Shown: positions 42,337 through 52,036 of the stretch, piece by piece | Numbering within the stretch: position 1 is the first letter of the stretch | How the letters are laid out: every line of letters starts with the position of its first letter | Assembly: GCA_034933145.1 (NCBI GenBank) | Contig: JAYFOA010000010.1 | Coordinates: forward strand, 1 to 64,000 | From: UBA4644 sp034933145 | GTDB lineage: Bacteria > Bacillota > Clostridia > Oscillospirales > Butyricicoccaceae | DNA length: 64,000 nt | Reading direction: 5' to 3' | The notes under the pieces: model-generated | Databases searched by the model: none | What the model saw: only the letters and a program-made list of their open reading frames with translations | What the model was told of the DNA's origin: nothing | Made by a program: the position numbers and the translations under genes

Positions 42337-43173
42337 ATGAGACGCATCAGTGAGGCACTTACCGAACACGCACAGGAGCTTACCCGCGGACAACGGGTGC
42401 TGGCGGCGTATGTGACCGATCATTGCGACAAGGCGGCGTTTATGAGTTCGTTTGAGATGGCAGCCATCACCGGCGTCAGTCAGTCGACCGTGGTGCGTTT
42501 CGCGGCAGCGTTGGGTTACGCGGGATTCACGCAACTGCAGGAAGCTTTGCAGATCGAGCTAAAATACCGTCTGACTGCGTTGGAGCGACTGGAGCTGGTT
42601 ACCGATCCATCTGATGATGGGGAGCTGCTTTCTGCGTTATCAGCTACTGATGCCCGGAACGTCCGTCGAAATCTTGAACTCAATACCACTGACGCGCTGC
42701 GCAATCTGTGCACACGACTGATGTTCTCTTCCCGGGTCTATATTTACGGACAAGGGTTTACCGGTGCAGCGGCGGTCTATCTCGCCTCCTATCTTCGGAT
42801 ACTGCTCCCCAATGTATGCTGTTTAAATCAGACCGGTGTTGATCCGCTGACCGCAATGGCAGGCATCGATAACGGCGACCTGCTGATCTGTATGGCCTAC
42901 CCGCCGTTCAGCGGCACAGCACTTGATTTACTCGCTTACGCAAAGGAAAAGGAAGCATGTATCGCCACCGTAAGTGAAGGCAATGACTCTGCCGTATCCG
43001 GAGATGCGGACATCAGCCTGGCCGCTGAATGCGGCGATTATGGCATCGGCGGTTCGCTGGCACCTGTAATTTCTCTTTGCTGCGGGATTGTCTGCCTGCT
43101 GGCACGCGGGAATGATCAGGCAGAAAAACGTCTGCGTGCGGCCCAGGATGCGGTCGCTTTTATACGCGGATGA
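42337..43173 (+). CDS. MurR/RpiR-family transcriptional regulator
   Basis: A 278-aa regulator with an N-terminal HTH_6 domain (SSFEMAAITGVSQSTVVRFAAALGYAGFTQLQEALQIEL) and a C-terminal SIS sugar-phosphate domain (VYIYGQGFTGAAAVYLASYLR ... LLICMAYPPFSGTALDLLAYAKE). Family members sense MurNAc-6-P, GlcNAc-6-P or other sugar phosphates. It is 14 kb from the muropeptide genes, so a regulatory link to them is possible but not shown. GGGGAGG precedes the ATG. ATGA overlap with the next gene. Confidence 0.92.
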   Translation: MRRISEALTEHAQELTRGQRVLAAYVTDHCDKAAFMSSFEMAAITGVSQSTVVRFAAALGYAGFTQLQEALQIELKYRLTALERLELVTDPSDDGELLSALSATDARNVRRNLELNTTDALRNLCTRLMFSSRVYIYGQGFTGAAAVYLASYLRILLPNVCCLNQTGVDPLTAMAGIDNGDLLICMAYPPFSGTALDLLAYAKEKEACIATVSEGNDSAVSGDADISLAAECGDYGIGGSLAPVISLCCGIVCLLARGNDQAEKRLRAAQDAVAFIRG

Positions 43174-44405
43174 TCATTGTGATTGGCGGCGGAGCCGCAG
43201 GAATGATGGCTGCCTGCGCAGCCGCGGAAAACGGTGCAAAGGTAACGGTGATTGAACGCAACCGCCTGTTCGGTGTTAAGCTCAATCTGACGGGAAAAGG
43301 CCGGTGCAATATCGCTAACGACTGTGATATTTCCACGTTAATGAAGAATATAACCTGTAATGGAAAATTCCTTTACAGCGCTTTTTCTACAATGTCTCCT
43401 GATATGGTCATGGAATATTTTGAACATATTGGCGTGCCGCTTAAGGTGGAGCGGGGGAATCGGGTCTTTCCGGCTTCCGACCGTGCGAAGGATGTGACTG
43501 CGGCGCTCGAACGCGAACTGGATAGACTTCAGGTACGCCGCATCCACGGCCGTGTCATGGATATCAAAGTTGAGGATGGGGCGGTGTGTGCCGTTTGTCT
43601 TGACGACGGGCGCATCATAGGTGCCGATGCGGTGATTCTTGCGGCCGGTGGTCGCTCTTATCCGCGTACCGGTTCCGACGGGGATGGGTTTCGTCTTGCG
43701 CGGACACTTGGACATACAATTACTGAGCCCCGGCCGTCGCTCGTGCCATTGGTCGCTGAGGGTGAACTGCCGGCACAGCTGGAGGGGTTATCCCTCAAAA
43801 ATATTTGCCTGACTGTTATGAAAGAGACAAAAGAGATATTCTCCGATTTCGGAGAACTTTTGTTCACAGCCGTAGGCATTTCCGGTCCTCTGGCACTCAG
43901 CGCTTCGGCCCATCTGGGGCGGAGTCATACGTTTCCGTACCGTGCTTTTATCGACTTAAAACCCGCGCTGGATCCCGACACTTTGGACCGCCGACTGCTG
44001 AGGGATTTTACGCAGCAGCAGAACCGGGACTTTTCCAATGCCCTATCGGGCCTTCTTCCCGCCAAGCTCATTCCCGTAGTGGTTATGCTTTCCTGCATTC
44101 CGCCCCATACAAAGGTCAATTCCATCACGAGAGAACAGCGACAGGCTCTTTGCTCTCTGCTGAAAGCCATGCCTCTGACTTTGACCGCCACCGGTTCTTG
44201 GGATGAAGCCGTGATCACCGCGGGGGGCATTTCGGTGCGGGAAGTCTTGCCAAACACCATGGAATCCAAGCTTGTAAAACATCTATATATCTCCGGGGAA
44301 ATACTGGACGTCGACGCCTACACCGGCGGGTTTAATTTACAGATTGCCTGGGCCACCGGCCGTTGTGCCGGGATTGCCGCGGCAAAAGGAGAACAGCACG
44401 CATGA
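43170..44405 (+). CDS. HI0933/BaiN-like FAD-dependent oxidoreductase
   Basis: A 411-aa flavoprotein: VIGGGAAGMMAACAAAENGAKVTVIERN (FAD Rossmann motif), GKGRCNIAND, VILAAGGRSYPRTGSDGDGF, PSLVPLVAEG, ITAGGISVREVLPNTMESKLV and the C-terminal GGFNLQIAWATGRCAGIAAA. The family is broad; one characterised member, BaiN, acts on bile acids. This copy sits in the conserved clostridial cluster before cmk and is probably a housekeeping enzyme of unknown substrate. Overlaps cmk by 4 bases. Confidence 0.92.
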   Translation: MIIVIGGGAAGMMAACAAAENGAKVTVIERNRLFGVKLNLTGKGRCNIANDCDISTLMKNITCNGKFLYSAFSTMSPDMVMEYFEHIGVPLKVERGNRVFPASDRAKDVTAALERELDRLQVRRIHGRVMDIKVEDGAVCAVCLDDGRIIGADAVILAAGGRSYPRTGSDGDGFRLARTLGHTITEPRPSLVPLVAEGELPAQLEGLSLKNICLTVMKETKEIFSDFGELLFTAVGISGPLALSASAHLGRSHTFPYRAFIDLKPALDPDTLDRRLLRDFTQQQNRDFSNALSGLLPAKLIPVVVMLSCIPPHTKVNSITREQRQALCSLLKAMPLTLTATGSWDEAVITAGGISVREVLPNTMESKLVKHLYISGEILDVDAYTGGFNLQIAWATGRCAGIAAAKGEQHA

Positions 44406-45076
44406 AGCATCACGCCATCGCCATCGACGGCCCGTCCGGGGCCGGAAAAAGTACAGCTGCCCGGCTGCTGGCAAAAAAGCTGGGCTATATTTATGTGGAC
44501 ACCGGGGCTATGTACCGAGCCGTTGGACTATATGCCGCCCGTGCCGGCGTCCAGCACGGAGACCGGCACGGGGTCATCGGCTGTCTGCCCGGCATCCAGC
44601 TGCATGTCGACAGCCCGCAAGGCGTTCAGCGCATTTTTCTGAACGGAGAAGATGTATCTGAGGCGATCCGTACCGAGGACGGCTCCGTCTGGGCCAGCGA
44701 GGTGTCGGCCATTCCGGAGGTGCGTGCTTTTCTGCTGGATTTCCAGCGCTCCTTTGCGCAGAAAAATAATGTGATCATGGATGGGCGTGACATCGGTACG
44801 GTAGTATTGCCCGATGCAGAGCTAAAAATATTTCTCACGGCAGATGATAGGGAACGGGCCAGGCGCCGTTGGCGTGAGCAGCGGGAGAAGGGAATGGATG
44901 TTTCTCTGGAAGAGGTTTATTCCGCGATCTGCCAACGTGACTTCAATGACTCTACCCGTGCTGCAGCGCCGCTGAAAGCAGCCGATGATGCGGTGACGTT
45001 GGATAGCACAAAGCTGAGTCTGGAGCAGACCATCGATGCGATCCTGTGTCTGGCAAAGGAGCGCTTTGATGATTAA
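44402..45076 (+). CDS. cmk: Cytidylate kinase
   Basis: Phosphorylates CMP and dCMP with ATP. The 224-aa product has AIDGPSGAGKSTAARLLAKKLGYIYVDTGAMYRA (P-loop and NMP-binding start), VIMDGRDIGTVVLPDAELKIFLTA and QREKGMDVSLEEVYSAICQRDFNDSTR. ATGA overlap with the flavoprotein gene and an 8-base overlap with plsC show tight operon structure. Confidence 0.97.
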   Translation: MKHHAIAIDGPSGAGKSTAARLLAKKLGYIYVDTGAMYRAVGLYAARAGVQHGDRHGVIGCLPGIQLHVDSPQGVQRIFLNGEDVSEAIRTEDGSVWASEVSAIPEVRAFLLDFQRSFAQKNNVIMDGRDIGTVVLPDAELKIFLTADDRERARRRWREQREKGMDVSLEEVYSAICQRDFNDSTRAAAPLKAADDAVTLDSTKLSLEQTIDAILCLAKERFDD

Positions 45077-45644
45077 GTGGATCTATGATTTGTTGCGCGT
45101 GGTGCTGCGACCGATCTATAACTATAAAGTCCTCGGACAGGAGCGCCTTCCTGAAGGCGGCTGTGTCGTCTGTGCCAATCACACGGCAAATATTGATTCT
45201 GCTTTACTGCTGCTGGCACTCGATACCACCGAAATTGTGTCGGTAGCGAAGGCAGAGCTTTTTGAAAACAGATTGGTTTCCTGGTTTTTGCGCAAGATGG
45301 GCGCGGTACCAATTCGCAGGGGAAAGCGGGATATGTCTGCCGTTCGGGCCGCAGTAGACGCACTCCGCAGCGGGAAAAAAGTGATGATTTTCCCGGAGGG
45401 AACCCGTGTGAAGACAGGGGCTGACATCGGAGGAAAAACCGGTGCTGCCATGCTGGCCAGCCATGCCAACGTGCCGATCGTTCCGGTCTATATTACCGCG
45501 GGGAAAAAAGCGTTTCGCCGGTGCCAGATCGTATTTGGACATGCGGTACAGCCACTTTGTGAGCGGGGTCATGACGCTTATCGCAGGGTCACCGAGCAGG
45601 TGATGGAACAGATTCGTAAGCTGGGTACGGAGGCAGAAACATGA
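45069..45644 (+). CDS. plsC: 1-acyl-sn-glycerol-3-phosphate acyltransferase
   Basis: Membrane-associated enzyme making phosphatidic acid. The 191-aa protein has NHTANID (His38-x4-Asp43 catalytic motif), GAVPIRRGKRD and MIFPEGTRVK (glycerophosphate binding), then VPIVPVYITAG. It begins with a hydrophobic helix. ATG lies within the end of cmk. The next gene overlaps by 4 bases. Confidence 0.94.
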   Translation: MIKWIYDLLRVVLRPIYNYKVLGQERLPEGGCVVCANHTANIDSALLLLALDTTEIVSVAKAELFENRLVSWFLRKMGAVPIRRGKRDMSAVRAAVDALRSGKKVMIFPEGTRVKTGADIGGKTGAAMLASHANVPIVPVYITAGKKAFRRCQIVFGHAVQPLCERGHDAYRRVTEQVMEQIRKLGTEAET

Positions 45645-47593
45645 TCATACGGGGAAAAAACGCCGGTTTTTGCTTCGGTGTCCGACGTGCCGTAAATCTG
45701 GCCCTTGATGCGGCAAAAGAAAATGGCGCGGCACTCTATTCTGCTGGCCCGCTGATTCATAATGCAGACGCTGTGCAGGATCTGGAAGAGAAGGGGATCA
45801 GGGCTTCTTCGCCGGAAGATATCCCCGACGGTAGTCGCGTTCTGGTTCGCGCGCACGGAATTCCTCTGGTGGTGGAACGGCAGCTGCAGGAACGTGGTTG
45901 CACAATGATTGATGCTACCTGCCCTTATGTTGCCAAAATTCATAAGATCGTTGAAAAAGAGAGTGCCGATAACAGAGAAATACTGATCATAGGAAAGCCG
46001 TCACATCCCGAGGTTATCGGCATCGCATCCCGCTGTGTGCATCCCCATATTGCGGAAACAGCGGAACAGGTTTCCGATTTTGCGGAGAAATATTCCCATA
46101 AACCTGTTTCTGTCGTTTTTCAGACCACATTTTTATATGAAAATTGTGTTGAGTATGTAAAAATCTTAAAAAACACTTGTAATGACCTGAACATTTTTGA
46201 TACAATATGTAAAGCGACCGAACAGCGCCAGACAGAGGCGCGTTCGTTTGCTACCCGATCCGACCTGGTCGTGGTCATCGGAGATCCCGAGAGCAGCAAT
46301 TCCCGAAGCCTCTATGATCTATGCAGATCTCTCTGCAGGGACACGCGGTTTGTCCGCGGCGTTTCCGATCTGAAAGGGCCTTTTCACGGGGACAGGGTGT
46401 TTCTGACCGCGGGCGCGTCCGTGCCGGATCGAATAATTGAGGAGGTACAATCGAAGATGACTGACGAAATCAAAAGCACTGGAACTGAGAGCTTTGAAGA
46501 ACTTCTGGAGCAATCTCTTAAAACTTTACATACAGGAGAAAAGGTGACAGGTGTTGTTACGGCCATCGGTGCGACCGACATAACGGTCGACCTGGGCGTC
46601 AAGCAGGCCGGCTACATCCCGATGGATGAGTTGTCCGACGATCCGGACTACAAAGTGGCTGACCACGTGAAAGTCGGCGACGAAATTGAAGCATATGTCA
46701 CCCGTGTCAATGACGTGGAAGGCTGGGTCGGCCTGTCTAAAAAGCGTCTGGACGCCGTAAAGAACTGGGAGAAACTCGAAGCGGCAGTTGACAGCAGAGA
46801 AATCATGGAAGGCACGGTTGTCGATCAAAATAAGGGTGGCGTCGTTGCCATGGTCAAGGGAATCCGCGTCTTCATTCCGGCAAGCCAGACCGGTTTGCCG
46901 CGCGAGGCGTCCTTTGATCCGATGATCAACACTAAACAGAAAATGCGTATTACCGAAGTTAACCGCCAGCGCCGCCGTGTGGTTGGCTCTATCAAGGACG
47001 TTCTGAGCGAAGTCCGTCGTGAAGCACAGGCCCGGATCTGGGAGACCATTGAGGTCGGACAGAAGTATAAGGGTGTTGTGAAATCTTTTACTTCCTATGG
47101 CGCTTTTATCGACATCGGCGGCGTAGATGGCATGGTCCACATCTCCGAGCTGTCTTGGGAGCGCGTTAAGCATCCTTCCGACGTACTGGCCATCGGCCAG
47201 GAAGTGGAGGTCTATGTGATCGCTCTTGACCATGAAAAGCACAAAATCTCTCTGGGCTATCGCAGTCAGGAAAACAACCCCTGGAATAAGTTTATCGCCA
47301 CTTATCGGGTAGGTGATGTGGCGCCCGTCAAAATCGTCAAGTTCATGCGGTTTGGTGCCTTTGCTGAGGTCATGCCCGGCGTGGATGGTCTGATTCATAT
47401 TTCGCAGATTGCCAATCGCCGTATTGGAAAGCCTGACGAGGCGCTGACGCTGGGCAGCACCGTTCAAGCTAAGATCATTGGCATTGATGAGGAAAAGCAG
47501 AAGATTTCGCTTTCTATCCGTGCTTTGCTGGAGCCTGAAATCTTTATTGAGCAGGAAGCCGAAGAAGAGGCTGAAGAAGCCGACAAAGAATAA
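45641..47593 (+). CDS. ispH-rpsA: Fusion of HMBPP reductase (IspH) and ribosomal protein S1
   Basis: A 650-aa two-part protein known as a natural fusion in Clostridia. Residues 1-270 are IspH, the [4Fe-4S] enzyme making IPP/DMAPP. Its cluster Cys are in NAGFCFGVRRAV, IDATCPYV and DTICKATEQRQ, and it has RAHGIP and GKPSHPEV. Residues 273-650 carry four S1 RNA-binding domains (about 297-365, 383-450, 468-538, 553-625), each with the GxV/DIGGVDGMVHISEL type motif, then an acidic tail. Met273 is preceded by AGGAGGT ten bases upstream, so a separate S1 polypeptide may also be made. Last gene of the operon. Confidence 0.94.
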   Translation: MIIRGKNAGFCFGVRRAVNLALDAAKENGAALYSAGPLIHNADAVQDLEEKGIRASSPEDIPDGSRVLVRAHGIPLVVERQLQERGCTMIDATCPYVAKIHKIVEKESADNREILIIGKPSHPEVIGIASRCVHPHIAETAEQVSDFAEKYSHKPVSVVFQTTFLYENCVEYVKILKNTCNDLNIFDTICKATEQRQTEARSFATRSDLVVVIGDPESSNSRSLYDLCRSLCRDTRFVRGVSDLKGPFHGDRVFLTAGASVPDRIIEEVQSKMTDEIKSTGTESFEELLEQSLKTLHTGEKVTGVVTAIGATDITVDLGVKQAGYIPMDELSDDPDYKVADHVKVGDEIEAYVTRVNDVEGWVGLSKKRLDAVKNWEKLEAAVDSREIMEGTVVDQNKGGVVAMVKGIRVFIPASQTGLPREASFDPMINTKQKMRITEVNRQRRRVVGSIKDVLSEVRREAQARIWETIEVGQKYKGVVKSFTSYGAFIDIGGVDGMVHISELSWERVKHPSDVLAIGQEVEVYVIALDHEKHKISLGYRSQENNPWNKFIATYRVGDVAPVKIVKFMRFGAFAEVMPGVDGLIHISQIANRRIGKPDEALTLGSTVQAKIIGIDEEKQKISLSIRALLEPEIFIEQEAEEEAEEADKE

Positions 47594-47605
47594 GCGATTT
47601 TTACA

Positions 47606-47652
47606 ACAAAACCGGGAGATGCAGTCTTGCATCACCCGGTTTTGTTTTTATA
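47606..47652. terminator. Terminator after ispH-rpsA
   Basis: Eleven-bp stem (47606-47616 with 47635-47645, ACAAAACCGGG/CCCGGTTTTGT) with an inner GATGCA/TGCATC pairing, followed by TTTTTA. It also faces the convergent gene ending at 47661. Confidence 0.85.
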
Positions 47653-47660
47653 AAAGGGAA

Positions 47661-48696
47661 TTAGGTCAACCCCGGCTGCAGGTTTGGATTCAGGATGGAA
47701 AGTTTCATTACCTGATCCGCATCTTTCAGAATATTTATTTCAACCCATACACCATCCTGGTTCACCATCTCGTGCAACAGGACATCGGTTCCATTGGCAA
47801 TGCGTACAAAATCAAACCGATAGGGCCGATCTGCACCCGCTGCAAATACGGACAGAATGTCTCCGTTCCATTCTGTCCGCTCGACTTCATTGATCACATG
47901 ATACCAGTCCTGATACACGATTGGGACAAAAGATGTGGCGTCGTATGACCATCCATGCATAGGTGCGCATAAAAAATCCTCGGGAAAGAAATCGATAGCA
48001 TGTATCTTCCAGCCGTCGTTTTCAGCTTGTTTCGTGGTGACAATCCCGTAAAAATAAGCAAAATGACTTCCGGAGAAAAATCCGGCGGGCTCATCCGTTG
48101 CGGCGCCGGTGATAATTTCCGCTTCGATCATGTGATAGCGGATGTTTTGCGGAGTGCCGGATGGAAGGAACGCAGGGTATAATTTCAGCAGTGTGATGTG
48201 GCCTATGCCTTGAAAAGAATCCATGAATTGTTCAGATGTCATTTCGTTCTTTCGACTGTCCGACAACAACTCATAGGCATATGGGTAGGGAAGTCGTGCA
48301 TGTCCGACAGTCCCGCAGCCGCCCGAATAGTGTCATGTTGGCAGCATCCTGTAAAATTCCCCAAAAAGCCAGGATCACATCCTCCGGGTGCTGAAATCCT
48401 TCAAGGCTGAGCGGGGATTCCGTCCGTGTGCCAACAAACCGGATATAGGTATATGGGTTCTCCAGTGCAGGCTGGGTGGATGGCCGCTGGAATCTTGCAA
48501 GATCAAAAGGATCGGCCGCGGCGAGTATCATACCCGACGGCACGGACGGTTCGTGGAGGATGCCCCCCATCAGTTTTAACGGTGCCTGTTCCTGTGACTC
48601 CGATCTGAAAACGGAAAGAAATACAATCGAGACAACACAAACTGAGATCAGAAAATACAGCGAAAATCGATTAATTTGGAACAGGCGCATATACAT
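47661..48696 (-). pseudogene. Membrane-anchored protein of unknown function, split by a frameshift
   Basis: Two adjoining minus-strand frames read as one protein of about 345 aa. The 5' part (48696-48271) starts MYMRLFQINRFSLYFLISVCVVSIVFLSV, an N-terminal membrane anchor, and continues to DVILAFWGILQDAANMT. The 3' part, in the next frame, can be read upstream from 48269 as YSGGCGTVGHARLPYPYAYE then LLSDSRKNEM, with no stop until about 48330. The switch is one extra base near 48325-48335 (ACA-C-TAT). The 3' part has DGWKIHAIDFFPEDFLCAPMHGWSYD and WYHVINEVERTEWNGD and no motif I recognise. GGGGG precedes the start. It is either a recent pseudogene or a sequencing error. Confidence 0.6.
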
Positions 48697-48880
48697 CACT
48701 TCCCCCAAATGTATATGCGCCCGTACTCCCGAAATATCAACCGTACAGGTAGATCACGTCCATCGATTCACTCATCTATAAAATAAGGAATAAAATGAGC
48801 AACTTAAATCGAATGATTCGGGAGAACGCTTGAATGACATGCAGAAGGTCATCGTTTCAATCCAGACCGTCTCCACCACA

Positions 48881-48919
48881 CAGAAAGCTCGGGAAATCAA
48901 CGATTTTCCGAGCTTTCTG
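48881..48919. terminator. Terminator hairpin after the second ileS
   Basis: Twelve-bp perfect stem (48881-48892 with 48908-48919, CAGAAAGCTCGG/CCGAGCTTTCTG) located just past the stop of the minus-strand synthetase gene. The remaining 48709-48880 shows no supported gene. Confidence 0.7.
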
Positions 48920-48934
48920 TTGCACAAGGGCATA

Positions 48935-51900
48935 TCAATGGGCTTTGGGTTCGATGCTCGCTATTTTTACTATAAAAGAACTTTTGTTGAGCTGGATCTC
49001 TCTTGTCATCAACGGCGATTGTATTGGCTGTATCTCTGACAAGGTTTCACGCATGATGTTGGCAGCATATTCATTAATCACAGCCACCAAGGAGGGAGCA
49101 GATGTTTCAAATTCCAGCAGGACCCTATCGGATACGGCAAATCCTGCTTCCTTCCGCAGTAACTGGCAGTGCCTCAGTATTTCACGATAGAGCCCCTCGG
49201 TTCTCAAATCATCCGTTATCTCGGTATTGAGCGCAACCAGCACCTCGTTCTGTGATCTGGCTATATGCTCTTTTTCTTTGGAGGAAAGGTTGAAGAGCTC
49301 TGCAGGAAGGGGATCCTCATAGCCGCTTACTATTACTGGATTTCTTTTTTTGTAGGCAGAAACACAAGCAGCCATTTCAGTTTCTGTCAGATCAGCAAAC
49401 AACGCCTTGACCCGGCCTAAATCACCCTTAAGCTGTCTCCCTGCAACCTGAAAGTTTATCGACAGATATTCGGTGCTGAGAGAAGTAAAATCTGCAAGAT
49501 AAACAATTCTTTTGACGTTGAGCTCATCCTTGATGACATCAACGTACGGAGCGCAAGCGGCCTCAAACCCGTTATCCAAATACAAAACGGACAATGGCTG
49601 TTTTACCTTGATGTTCTTATCATTTCTCAGCTTCAGCACCTGAGTTATGACAGCACGTACCTCCTCGACATTTTTAAGGACAATCTCATCAACGGTGTCG
49701 GCTTTAGGAAAGTCAGACAGGTGGATAGACTCCTCACCTGAGCCATATTTCAGAGTCATGCTTTGCCAGATATGCTCGGTCATGAACGGAAGGACGGGTG
49801 CCATAACCTGCGCCATAGTTTTGATTGCATAAAACAATGCGTCATATGCGCTCTGCTTATCGGTATCGAGCGTGTTTTTCCAGAACCGCCTGCGGTTTAT
49901 ACGGACATACCAGTTTGAAACATCGTCTGTGCATAGTTCGAATTCCCGTATAAGCTCGGAAAAACTATATTTCTCATAATATTTTGTTGCTTTTAAGACA
50001 AAGTCATCAATGCGGTTTTTCAGCCATCTGTCCGTTATATCAGTGGATTCCGGCGCGGATATGACGGGACTGTCGATTTCAGCGTAGGTCATAAAGAATG
50101 AAAAGATATTCCAGAAGTTTAAGAGTTTCCGACGGGCTTCCTCTCCAAGGTTATAGCCGAAACGAACATCGCTCGCCATGGACGCACCGGCAAAAAGGTA
50201 ACGTATCGCGTCGGAGCCGAGCTTCTCAGCCGCCTCATCAAAACGGATCATAAATCCTGTTTTAGAAAACTTCGTTCCGTCCTCGGCAAGTACCCAGTTG
50301 TTGGTTTGTACTTTCTCATAAGGCGCACGACCGGTTATGGTAACGCTCATAAAAAGCTGGGAATAGAACCAAAGCCGGACCTGCTCCTGCATCTCAATGA
50401 CCCACTCTGCGGGGAAGTTTTTCTCCCATTCAACCCTGTCGGTAAGATAACCAAGCGTAGAAAACGGAACGATACCGGCGTCAAGCCATACATCGCCGAC
50501 TTCAGGAATGCGGGAAACCGATGCCCTACAATGAGGGCACCGAATCTTTATGCCATCAATCCACGGACGATGAAGCTCCGGCAATTGATATGCATCTGCA
50601 CCGCCGAGTGCTGCGAGCTCATCCATAGAGCCAATGACAGTGAGTTTTCCGCAGTTCTCACACGGATAAAATGGAAGCGGTAAGCCATAGAACCGCTTTC
50701 TTGAAATATTCCAGTCACCCATATTCTGCAGCCAGTCTATCATGCGCTTTCCGATGAACGCAGGCTCCCATTTGACGGTCTCGGCAGCCCTGATAAGTTT
50801 TGGTCTGATATCGTCGGTTTTGATATACCACTCACTGACTAAACGGAATAGCACCTCTGTTTTGCAGCGCCAGCAGACAGGATAGCTGTGGGTATACTCA
50901 TGCGGTTTATATAGCTGTCCTTGCTTTTGCAGATTCTCAAATACTCTCGTGGCGGCTTCTGCTGCAGAAAGACCACTTAGAAAGTCGTACTTGCTGAGGA
51001 ATACTCCGTTCTCATCTATCGGACATATCTCTTCAAGCGAAAATAACTTGCCAAGGTCATAATCCTCTGCGCCACAGCCGGGCGCAATATGGACAACCCC
51101 GCAGCCTTCATTGGCGTCAACCTCATCCCACGGGATCACAGTATGACGCAAATCCTTTTGAACAGGCAAGTGCGGGAAAAAGGTCTCGTACTCAAGCCCG
51201 ACAAACTCGTTACCTTTAAGAAGCCGTATTACCTGCTTTTCACCCTCGATATGCTTAATCGCGGATTTTGCCATAACAAGCGGTCTTTTAAACCCTTCGC
51301 ATTTGACAAGTGCATACTCAAGCTCTGGATTGACGGCAAGCGCCACATTCGCAGAAAGCGTCCATGGAGTTGTCGTCCAGACCAGCATATCAAAATCCAT
51401 ATTTTTTACCGGAGCGATTGCAAACACAGCGGTATGAGTTATATTCTTGTGAGAGCCTGACATTTCGTGCTCTGATAAGGAGGTACCACAGCGCGGACAC
51501 CAGGGTATAGGACGATGTGACTTTACTATCCAGCCGTTTTCGTGGCATATTTTTAGAAAATGCCAGATGGCGGATATATTGTTGTCGGTGTGAGTGAAAT
51601 ATGAGTTTTCCCAATCCATCCATTGCCCGAGCCTTTTGGATTGCGATGTGATGACGCCGGAGAAGTGCTTAATGCGGTCGACACATTTCCTCGTGAAGTT
51701 TTCCATGCCATACGCTTCAATATCCTTTTTGTCACGGAAGCCAAGCTCTTTTTCAACCTCAACCTCAACCCACAGCCCCTGCGTGTCAAAGCCGTTTCGG
51801 TAGTGGCATGAATACCCGTTCATTGCTTTATACCGCAGCACGATATCCTTAATGCTTCTGCCCCACGCATGGTGGATGCCCATGGGATTGTTGGCCGTTA

Positions 51901-52036
51901 TCGGACCATCGAGAAAACGAAATCTCTGGTTGTCCTTATTCTTTTCACGCAGTTTTTCAAAGCAATGATGATCCTCCCAAAAACAAAGGACATCATGCTC
52001 CATTTCCACAAAATTCGGTTTTGGATCGTTTGACAT
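48935..52036 (-). CDS. Second, divergent isoleucyl-tRNA synthetase-like protein (type 2)
   Basis: A 1033-aa class I synthetase of the longer, eukaryote-like IleRS type that often accompanies resistance to IleRS inhibitors such as mupirocin. The signature region reads GPITANNPMGIHHAWGRSIKD, so HIGH is replaced by HHAWG (residues 55-59). The KMSKS loop is GTKFSKTGF near residue 588. CP1 editing landmarks are kept: VWTTTPWTLSANVALAVNP and GCGVVHIAPGCGAEDYDLG. ISRKRFYGLPLPFYPCENCG and the anticodon-binding domain follow. AAAGGA is about nine bases before the ATG. Its leader is an isoleucine T-box with specifier ATC. A 38-codon ORF with a strong SD overlaps the start. Aminoacylation is likely but unproven given the altered motifs. 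Confidence 0.88.
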   Translation of the reverse strand: MSNDPKPNFVEMEHDVLCFWEDHHCFEKLREKNKDNQRFRFLDGPITANNPMGIHHAWGRSIKDIVLRYKAMNGYSCHYRNGFDTQGLWVEVEVEKELGFRDKKDIEAYGMENFTRKCVDRIKHFSGVITSQSKRLGQWMDWENSYFTHTDNNISAIWHFLKICHENGWIVKSHRPIPWCPRCGTSLSEHEMSGSHKNITHTAVFAIAPVKNMDFDMLVWTTTPWTLSANVALAVNPELEYALVKCEGFKRPLVMAKSAIKHIEGEKQVIRLLKGNEFVGLEYETFFPHLPVQKDLRHTVIPWDEVDANEGCGVVHIAPGCGAEDYDLGKLFSLEEICPIDENGVFLSKYDFLSGLSAAEAATRVFENLQKQGQLYKPHEYTHSYPVCWRCKTEVLFRLVSEWYIKTDDIRPKLIRAAETVKWEPAFIGKRMIDWLQNMGDWNISRKRFYGLPLPFYPCENCGKLTVIGSMDELAALGGADAYQLPELHRPWIDGIKIRCPHCRASVSRIPEVGDVWLDAGIVPFSTLGYLTDRVEWEKNFPAEWVIEMQEQVRLWFYSQLFMSVTITGRAPYEKVQTNNWVLAEDGTKFSKTGFMIRFDEAAEKLGSDAIRYLFAGASMASDVRFGYNLGEEARRKLLNFWNIFSFFMTYAEIDSPVISAPESTDITDRWLKNRIDDFVLKATKYYEKYSFSELIREFELCTDDVSNWYVRINRRRFWKNTLDTDKQSAYDALFYAIKTMAQVMAPVLPFMTEHIWQSMTLKYGSGEESIHLSDFPKADTVDEIVLKNVEEVRAVITQVLKLRNDKNIKVKQPLSVLYLDNGFEAACAPYVDVIKDELNVKRIVYLADFTSLSTEYLSINFQVAGRQLKGDLGRVKALFADLTETEMAACVSAYKKRNPVIVSGYEDPLPAELFNLSSKEKEHIARSQNEVLVALNTEITDDLRTEGLYREILRHCQLLRKEAGFAVSDRVLLEFETSAPSLVAVINEYAANIMRETLSEIQPIQSPLMTREIQLNKSSFIVKIASIEPKAH

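Noticed and set aside
48271..48340. Programmed ribosomal frameshift in the anchored gene
   Set aside because: No slippery heptamer or stimulatory SD/pseudoknot is visible at the junction.
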